Of a stretch of 15,268 bases of DNA, positions 1 through 5,800 are shown one piece after another. A model generated the notes under the pieces. The model did no database searches, was not told where the DNA came from, and saw only the letters and a list, made by a program, of their open reading frames with translations. The translations under genes were made by a program, and so were the position numbers. Position 1 is the stretch's first letter. Each line of letters begins with the position of its first letter. The stretch lies in assembly GCA_900128565.1 (NCBI GenBank), contig LT636123.1, positions 1 through 15,268 of the forward strand. The letters are read 5' to 3'. The DNA comes from Stramenopiles sp. TOSAG23-6 (taxonomy: Eukaryota; Sar).

Positions 1-494
1 GATGACATTTTATAAGTTTGTTTGAGTTGTTCTGCTTGTTCTTCTTCTTCTTCTTCTTCTTCATCATCATCATCATCTTCTTCTGATTCTTCTTCTTCAT
101 CATCATCATCATCATCTTCTTCTTCTTCTTCTTCTTCTCCGGCTTCTTCTTCTGATTCATCATCATCATAATCATCTGAATCATAGAAAACGGAATTATC
201 AACTGCATTTACGGCATCATCTGAACCATAGAAACCGAAATTATCAACTGCACGTACGGAAACAGGAGAAACATCTTCTCTTGGACTGTTAGGAGGAGCT
301 TGCCGACCTGAAATCCTAGCCTTCTTTGAAACTCTTCCCAACTGCGTTGATATACTTAGACGGAGACGGCCCCCACCACCCGCCTCACCAGGTCGCTGAC
401 GTTTTGGCGAAGATCGGGGTGAAGAAGCGTTGGTTAAATAAACCAGGCATAGCATGACGACAAGACATTTAACAGTGTGATATCCGATAGTCAT
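1..494 (-). CDS. Secreted acidic protein, 5' part only (runs off contig end)
   Basis: I do not recognise this protein. The frame is open from ATG 494-492 to base 1 without a stop, giving about 164 codons. It starts MTIGYHTVKCLVVMLCLVYL followed by TNA, a typical signal peptide with likely cleavage near residue 23. A basic patch follows (RSSPKRQRP, residues 27-35), resembling a nuclear localisation signal, then a Gly/Arg stretch. A 15-residue unit (AVDN..FY.SDD) occurs twice at about residues 85-115. The rest is nearly pure Asp/Glu from GAA/GAT triplets, ending in a Gln/Lys-richer stretch. It is transcribed divergently from the secreted-protein gene at 937. The C-terminus is missing, so total size is unknown. 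Secretion is well supported by the N-terminus. Function is unknown, and the basic patch may be chance. Confidence 0.72.
   Translation of the reverse strand, partial: MTIGYHTVKCLVVMLCLVYLTNASSPRSSPKRQRPGEAGGGGRLRLSISTQLGRVSKKARISGRQAPPNSPREDVSPVSVRAVDNFGFYGSDDAVNAVDNSVFYDSDDYDDDESEEEAGEEEEEEEDDDDDDEEEESEEDDDDDEEEEEEEEQAEQLKQTYKMS
39..177. repeat. TTC/ATC trinucleotide low-complexity tract
   Basis: Runs of ttc, tca and atc triplets cover most of this stretch. On the minus strand they are GAA and GAT codons for the Asp/Glu tract of the secreted acidic protein. Such tracts change length by slippage and are assembled less reliably. Confidence 0.85.
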
Positions 495-936
495 TCTTGA
501 TATAATTTAGACTTTTAGAACTCAATACGTGCAAGGATATCCTCTTATTCAATCGAAAGAAGTGGAGTTTTGTGCGCACTTAGATAGGTTTACTGTGTCG
601 AGAGTCTTCAATGAAATCTGGTCAGGTAGTTCCTGCGAGTTCCTGCGAGTTCCTGGTCAGGTGAGATCCTTGTGCTGACTCGCTTACTTGTGTTACCCGG
701 TCCTGTTTAGTTATAGGAGGTTTTTCGTGGGTTTTCGGAGACAAAAAATTGATTGGTCGAGAGGAGGAGGATTGGATTGTCGAAAAAAAACACAATTACT
801 AGCTAGTATTTTTCTAGTTGCTTGAGCAACATTTCCTTTGATTTACAAGACGAGGAATAAAACAAAAGCACACAACTTGTAAACTGTACGCCACTATCGC
901 TCTCTCTCGATTCAACTTGTATTCAATTCGAATATA
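495..936. promoter_or_regulatory. Divergent intergenic region between two secreted-protein genes
   Basis: This 442-nt stretch separates the starts of two head-to-head genes (494, minus; 937, plus) and should hold both promoters. I see no open frame with coding character. It contains a 10-bp tandem repeat at 628-656, purine-rich runs near 760-775, and two ATTGG (inverted CCAAT) motifs at about 750-777. The last 80 nt, from about 860, match the region upstream of the paralogue at 3559: both share a CAAAAGCACACAACTT stretch followed by CTGTACGCCACT. That block is either 5' UTR or a shared promoter-proximal element. No transcription start can be fixed. Confidence 0.45.
628..656. repeat. 10-bp tandem repeat flanked by a direct repeat
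   Basis: The unit AGTTCCTGCG occurs twice and then as a 9-base partial copy. CTGGTCAGGT flanks it on both sides, overlapping the array slightly. It lies mid-way in the divergent intergenic region. Confidence 0.8.
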
Positions 937-3123
937 ATGAAAGTAATGATTATGCTTACTCTTGTAAGTATAATAACGTTGCACGTTGATGCTGAAACCA
1001 TCCACGAAGGCTTCAACGACGACAGCAACGTTCTGAAAAAATCAAAAGAGGCATTCGACAAAGCTGTGGATAAAGTCTCTCAACAACAACAACGAGAAGC
1101 AAAACAGATGGAAATGAAAGATTTGCATTATGTTCACAGCTTGTGTGTCACTGACATTCCTGAAGAGGATTGTAAAACAAACGAAAGAAACGATGCTTAC
1201 ACAGACTACGAGGCGATATCTGATTCGTGGTGGGTAAACAAAAAAGATAAAGCCTTCAAAGCAGCAAATTTCATTAAACGTAAAGTAAAGGAAGAACTTC
1301 TTCAGTATCATTGGGAAAAAGTAGCCATGGAAAAGCGACCCGGAGGAATCACTGAAGAAAACAATCCCTTGTATAATTGCTTACTTATTAGTCTCTTCTT
1401 TGACAGTGACGACGATGGAGAAGAAGAAGGTCCTGATATAGTCTTAGAGAAATTGCCGCCTCCTGAGGAATACAAAGAGGGGGAAAATATATCCGAAATC
1501 GAAGAATTGAAAAGACGCAACTTTAGTCGAAAGTTGGATAAAATAATTGATGAACGATATCTGGAGTTACAATCTGAAGATCCACGAACGATCACACATT
1601 TCGAAAAATACGCAAAAAACTACGACAAAGATAAGTTCGAGAAAAAATATGGTATTAATTTCGGAGGCGGTATGACCTTTAAAACATTTTTGGGTCAATT
1701 AACAAAAACGTGGAGTGACGACAATGTCGAAAAGGCGAAAAGAAAAAGATCTGATAGTGGACTCAAAGGACTAGCGAAGCAAACAGTAAGTGAATTAGAG
1801 CTTACCCCAGACGAAGTATTAAAAGTAAAATTTTACATGAAAGAGTCAGGTTTGGATTTGGCTCAAGGAACACTTGATCTAATCACAAATTCAACATGGA
1901 AAGAAGTATTTAAAATGTGGCGGTCCGTAAGTCCATATACAGTGCCTGATTTTCGAGCAATATTTAACAGAAAAGTTGACGAAGAGTTCAGTCGATTGAA
2001 ACTTGCAAGACAAACCCCTAACGAGGATGCCAAATTATCAGCGGTAGCTGCATTCTCCAATGACAATTCTTATGGTGCTCAGTGGGAAAACTTTCTTGTT
2101 TCTCAACGAGAAAAAGAAAGACAAAAGGAGCTTGATGGCAAAACAACCGGGGATGAAAGAAGCATTCGTGAGAGACATGAAAATAGCGTCGAACTTACAC
2201 CAGAGGAAAGATTGAAATATTCTAAAACTGAAGAACAAATTCCGTTTCTTAAAACTTCAAACAAACCAATTCTTAAAGACAGAGATTTATCTGGAATGAC
2301 AGAGAAACAACAAGTCGAAGAAAAGAAATTCCGAGAANCAGTCAAAAAACTCAAAGTAATGGAAGATAACCGAAATCTTGCAGTGAAATATGCGTTCCAA
2401 ATTCAAGAACTTTCAAAACAAAAATCGACTCCTGAAATTGTAGAAGAAATCAGGAAAATTGTGGAAAAATTACGTCCACTTGCTGCGCAAACTTGGGCAT
2501 TATTAAATGCCAAAGAAAATGTTGAAGATTTACCAAAAGAACAAGAACGACTTGACAAAGCTCGAATGAACGATGAAGACGAAGAACCAATACATGTAGG
2601 ATGTGATGCCACAGAACAAATAATAGAAGGATATTCTGAAGTTGGATCCGATGATGATCGTCGTGATGCCCTAGAAGAAGCCGCCAAAACACTCTTTCAT
2701 CGTTTGCCTCGTTTCGGTTGTCGTTTTGAACTTGAAGCTAAGCGAGATCCTCCTGAATATTTCAAAGCTACCAGGGAGGAAGCGCAAAGATGCGGACAAT
2801 ATCCGACAGAACCTCCTTGTCATATTTGTGTGGACTTACTAAAGATGAAGACAAGATTAGATGGTCACTGGAAGCACATCGATATGCTACATCTTCATAA
2901 GAAGTTGCATGGTGCATGTGAGAATAGGAATAGTGGGTGGACATTTCATCCATGCACTCTACAATGTAAACCCCTCGAAGAAGCTAATAGATCCGTCAAT
3001 GCACATCGTTTCAAAAGTGAGCCTCATCATCATCATCATCATTACAAATCGTCTACAACCAAAGTGAAACATCATCACAAAAAGCACAAAACCTTACGAT
3101 CAAATGAAAATGATGAAATGTAG
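937..3123 (+). CDS. Secreted protein of unknown family, intronless, Cys/His-rich C-terminus
   Basis: This is a 728-residue open frame with no intron, ending in TAG. I do not recognise the family. The ATG is supported by an N-terminal signal peptide (MKVMIMLTLVSIITLHVDA, likely cut after A19) that aligns with the paralogue at 3559. Visible regions: a conserved block from residue 58 (MEMKDLHYVHSLCV, then a DYEAISDSWW stretch); an acidic patch near 150-165; Lys/Glu-rich, probably helical sequence through 190-540, with SYGAQWENFL at 378; a Cys/His-rich segment at about 556-677 with cysteines at 556, 595, 619, 628, 631, 661, 673 and 677; and a basic His-rich tail with six consecutive His at 697-702. 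The Cys/His segment could bind metal or form disulfides. Codon 468 (2338-2340) contains the ambiguous base. The paralogue lacks everything after about residue 545. An exported host-interaction protein is possible but not shown. Confidence 0.85.
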   Translation: MKVMIMLTLVSIITLHVDAETIHEGFNDDSNVLKKSKEAFDKAVDKVSQQQQREAKQMEMKDLHYVHSLCVTDIPEEDCKTNERNDAYTDYEAISDSWWVNKKDKAFKAANFIKRKVKEELLQYHWEKVAMEKRPGGITEENNPLYNCLLISLFFDSDDDGEEEGPDIVLEKLPPPEEYKEGENISEIEELKRRNFSRKLDKIIDERYLELQSEDPRTITHFEKYAKNYDKDKFEKKYGINFGGGMTFKTFLGQLTKTWSDDNVEKAKRKRSDSGLKGLAKQTVSELELTPDEVLKVKFYMKESGLDLAQGTLDLITNSTWKEVFKMWRSVSPYTVPDFRAIFNRKVDEEFSRLKLARQTPNEDAKLSAVAAFSNDNSYGAQWENFLVSQREKERQKELDGKTTGDERSIRERHENSVELTPEERLKYSKTEEQIPFLKTSNKPILKDRDLSGMTEKQQVEEKKFREXVKKLKVMEDNRNLAVKYAFQIQELSKQKSTPEIVEEIRKIVEKLRPLAAQTWALLNAKENVEDLPKEQERLDKARMNDEDEEPIHVGCDATEQIIEGYSEVGSDDDRRDALEEAAKTLFHRLPRFGCRFELEAKRDPPEYFKATREEAQRCGQYPTEPPCHICVDLLKMKTRLDGHWKHIDMLHLHKKLHGACENRNSGWTFHPCTLQCKPLEEANRSVNAHRFKSEPHHHHHHYKSSTTKVKHHHKKHKTLRSNENDEM

Positions 3124-3558
3124 TAATGAAAATGGGATTTAGGTACGTAGTGTTGCACGTTTATATCATTGGATTCCATGGATACACCTTTAAGTACAAA
3201 GTTTTGGTACGTCTCTCATCAATTGATAGATACATTACAAATTCTAATAATGGGATAAAAAGGTCAATTAAACTGAGTTTGCTTTTTTATATTTCTTTAA
3301 AAAAAATAAAAACTTAGTTCTTTGTCTGAATCAACCACTTCAGTTGTGGAACATTCCTGTTTTTTTTCTCTCTCTCTACACCTCTCGACGAACTCGGAGA
3401 TTTTCGAGGCATTTTCGAGGAGACAATTTGGAAATTATTTATTTGACACACAATCAAATATTTCCCTTTGATTGTCCCTCTTGATTACTGATCTCAAGAA
3501 GGAGAAACACAAAAGCACACAACTTACTGTACGCCACTCTCAATTCCACTTGAATACA
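3124..3558. promoter_or_regulatory. Intergenic region: 3' end of first paralogue, 5' region of second
   Basis: This 435-nt stretch holds the 3' UTR of the 728-aa gene and the promoter and 5' UTR of its tandem paralogue. A short frame at 3126-3317 has no coding character and is left out. A candidate poly(A) signal lies at 3305. A pyrimidine-rich run with CT repeats lies at about 3360-3385. From about 3395 the sequence resembles the upstream region of the first paralogue: TTTTCGAGGAGACAA here against TTTTCGGAGACAA near 735, and a shared CACAAAAGCACACAACTT block near 3508. The homology reaches well upstream of the ATG, which suggests a DNA-level tandem duplication including regulatory sequence. 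Confidence 0.45.
3305..3310 (+). other. Candidate poly(A) signal AATAAA
   Basis: AATAAA lies 182 nt after the stop of the 728-aa gene in an A/T-rich run. In sequence this AT-rich a chance match is quite possible. Confidence 0.3.
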
Positions 3559-5545
3559 ATGAAAATAATGATTATGCGTACTCTTCTAAGTTTTATCATG
3601 TTGCAAGTTAATGCAGCTCGGGAAGGATCACGACCGGCCCTTGTAAACGTTGTTGACGAGATGAAGTTGAACGCTGATACTAAAACTGACAGCGTTGTTT
3701 TTGAAGGATCGGAAGAAGCCTTTGTAGAGGCTGTGCGTAAGCATTTTCCTGAAGGTCCTGAAGTTCCTGAAGTAGAGCGTGAAAAACAAACAAAACCGAT
3801 GGAAATGAGAGACTTGCATTACGTTCACAGTATGTGTGTTACACGTCAAATAGGATGCAAAGAAAACGATGCAGGGACAGACTACGAGGACATACCGATA
3901 GCGGATAAGTGGTGGGAAGTGACATCTCATGAGGTACATAAAAATGTAAAAGAATCCTTCATCAAATGGAAAGCAAAGCAAGAATTGCAAAGCTATGTTC
4001 ATGATTTTAAGGAGAATCAGAATCAGAATCAGTTTGAAGAGAAGATGCCGCTGCTTTTTATGTTCTCCCAGAGTAGTAGTAGTATTAGTAGTAGTAGTGA
4101 TATTAATGATATGGGTAAACGTAGTACTCTTGAGCAAGATAAATTTTTTGATCAGCAGTATAAAATACTCGAAAAGGCACAAATATATCATGATTACATG
4201 AAAACAATTGATGAAGTTTTGAATCAATTCGAAACATCTTATCACGATTGGAAAACATCCGCAACTGGCGGATTTTTGAGAGACTTTGACCCAGAATTAA
4301 AAACATCAATTTGGAAAGCAGACACAGAGAGGGCAGTCGATAATGAAAAATACCCAACCCCCACTCGGTCAACATTGATGCCTTATTTTTGTCAGCTAGA
4401 AATATTTACAAAAGATCCTGAAAATGCTGACTATGCTGTGTGTTTTGAATTCCTAGATCCTAAAAAAAGAAAAAGGATGGGAGCGATGGGAGAAGAGTGT
4501 GAATGTACAGGAGGAAAAAAGATTAAAACATGGAGGGAAATAAAACAGTTTATCTCAATGTTGGGTTTCACACCATATTGTTTTGATACCTTTGATGGTG
4601 ATAGAAAAAAAAAAGTCGACGAAAGATTTCAAAAAAAAAAGGAACAAATCAATTATATATTTGACAGCATAAAACAATATACAACTAAAAATATAGATTC
4701 CATGAAACATTTTATGAAACGAAACAAATTTACTTCATATGGTGATAAATGGGAAAACTTTTTACAGGATCGAAAAAAAGAGGATATGGGACAAGAAAAT
4801 GAAAAAGAAATATTTTTTTCTACAGAACTGTCTTTGGATGAAAGATGTACGTTTTCAAAATTAAATTTTTACCTAAATTTTTTTCATAGGAAATTTTGTA
4901 CCTAATGAATTTCAAGTGTAAATAATGTTCACTACACATTGAAATATTCGAAAAATCTAGAAAACAATCAAATTAAATTTCGGAATGGTGGAGACAAATC
5001 AGTTCTAAAAAACAATGTATATGTAGGGATGTCAATAAAAGACAGGAAAGAAGAAGAGGAATTCCAAGAATCTGTCACTGAACTCAAACAGATGGAAGAT
5101 GTACGTTTTCATCATATATTTTGAATATTTATTTAGTACGAAATCTTGTACCTAACGATTTTTTTTTCTTACTAAAAAAAAAAAAAAAAAAAATTTTTTT
5201 CAAAAAAATACTAATCTTGCAGTAAAGTACGCGATGCGTGTGAATGAACTTTTAAAAAAAGAAGCAACTCCTGAAATAGTCCAAGAACTCGATAGCATCG
5301 TGGAAAAATTACGTCCTCTTGTTGCGCAAAATTGGGCATTATTAAATGTCGAAAAAAATGTACGTTTTTATACTGAATTTCAAATTTAGTTTTTTTTTTC
5401 ATACGAAATTTCGTACCTAACGATTTTTTTATTTCTACATTTTTCACACACATCACATGTTGGAGATTTACCAAAGGAAGTTCAACGACTTGAAAATGCT
5501 CGAAATGAAGGTAAAGACAATAATCCAGAAAAAAAGAATGTGTGA
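3559..5545 (+). CDS. Secreted paralogue of unknown family, four exons, lacks the Cys/His C-terminus
   Basis: Proposed exons are 3559-4846, 4940-5100, 5207-5359 and 5459-5545 (TGA), giving about 562 residues. The ATG at 3559 is chosen because it begins a signal peptide (MKIMIMRTLLSFIMLQVNA) aligned with the first paralogue; the frame is open further upstream but without an ATG. Shared blocks include MEMRDLHYVHSMCV (from residue 81), DYEDIPIADKWWE, TWREI...KKVDERF, SYGDKWENFL (from 393), ELSLDERLKYSK across exons 1-2, MEDNTNLAVKYA across exons 2-3, and KNVGDLPKEVQRLENAR across exons 3-4. Exon junctions were set by this alignment, not by GT-AG. A Ser-rich run lies near residues 171-181. The protein ends where the first paralogue enters its Cys/His region, so it is a shorter form or a truncated copy. 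Function unknown. Confidence 0.8.
4847..4939 (+). mobile_element. Introner-like intron 1 of the secreted paralogue (93 nt, diverged)
   Basis: It starts GTACGTTTTC and ends CACTACACAT, and carries a degenerate core (GTACCTAATGAATTT). AT precedes it and its own last two bases are AT, so the boundary is ambiguous by 2 nt. The intronless paralogue reads straight through GAAAGATTGAAATAT here. The two AG dinucleotides inside (near 4888 and 4915) are both out of frame for joining to exon 2. Confidence 0.75.
5101..5206 (+). mobile_element. Introner-like intron 2 of the secreted paralogue (106 nt)
   Basis: It starts GTACGTTTTCATC and contains GTACGAAATC and GTACCTAACGATTTTTTT, then a T9 run and an A20 run. 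It lies between the GAAGAT and AATACT codons that the paralogue joins directly. Its 3' part (5173-5206) differs from the other arm: here the terminal CACAAAGTAT is replaced by a plain A run, so this copy has neither the AT end nor an AG. The arm-2 copy looks like the better version. Confidence 0.72.
5360..5458 (+). mobile_element. Introner-like intron 3 of the secreted paralogue (99 nt)
   Basis: It starts GTACGTTTTTATAC and ends CACACACATCACAT. The core includes a perfect 14-bp palindrome, TACGAAATTTCGTA, followed by CCTAACGATTTTTTT. ATGT occurs at both edges, so the junction is ambiguous by up to 4 nt, but every choice gives AAT-GTT (Asn-Val) as in the intronless paralogue. The only in-frame internal AG (5388) would leave a 30-nt intron and add 23 residues of repeat sequence to the protein. 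Confidence 0.75.
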
Positions 5546-5567
5546 AGAGTACGGTTATAATATTGGT

Positions 5568-5678
5568 AGAAGTTAGGGTTAGGTTTATAATCTCAAAAGT
5601 ATTCAATAAAAATGGATTTTCGTTTCGCATAAAATTTTATGTTTGCGACATTCCTAGTAACCCTAACCCTAACCTTCA
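5568..5678. repeat. Inverted telomere-like repeats around a 14-bp palindrome
   Basis: The left side is GAAGTTAGGGTTAGGTT (about 5569-5585). The right side, read on the opposite strand, is GAAGGTTAGGGTTAGGGTTA (about 5658-5677). Between them lies the perfect palindrome CATAAAATTTTATG (5628-5641). The element fills most of the 255-nt gap between the secreted paralogue and the nitrilase-fusion gene. It could be a small folded DNA element, telomeric filler from break repair, or part of a transcription end and promoter. Confidence 0.65.
5605..5610 (+). other. Candidate poly(A) signal AATAAA
   Basis: AATAAA lies 60 nt after the TGA of the secreted paralogue and upstream of the next gene. Placement is plausible; the motif is weak evidence in AT-rich DNA. 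Confidence 0.35.
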
Positions 5679-5800
5679 TGTCACTCGAAATTGACCTGTG
5701 TCTTGACATCACTCGTTCAACCATTTTCACTTTCTTACAAGAATCGTACAAAGAGATTTAGATTAGATTATAGTATTAGTAAATACCAGTACAAACAAAA

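Noticed and set aside
39-177. CRISPR-like or satellite array
   Set aside because: The repeats are simple triplets with no spacers, and they form Asp/Glu codons of an open frame.
3126-3317. 63-codon open frame after the 728-aa gene
   Set aside because: It starts 2 nt after the stop codon, has no recognisable domain, ends in an A/T-rich tract and overlaps the likely 3' UTR. The sequence TTTAGGTACGTA in it resembles part of the intron core in reverse, but the match is too short to call.
3472-3558. Upstream extension of the paralogue frame before the ATG at 3559
   Set aside because: There is no ATG in it, it would hide the signal peptide, and the same stretch upstream of the first paralogue is non-coding.
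3628-4245. 205-codon open frame on the opposite strand of the secreted paralogue
   Set aside because: It lies entirely antisense to a gene whose reading frame is conserved with its paralogue, and its translation has the Phe/Ile/Thr-rich look of a complement frame.
5211-5630. 139-codon minus-strand frame across exons 3-4 of the paralogue
   Set aside because: It is antisense to conserved exons and crosses two introns and the poly(A) region; no domain is visible.
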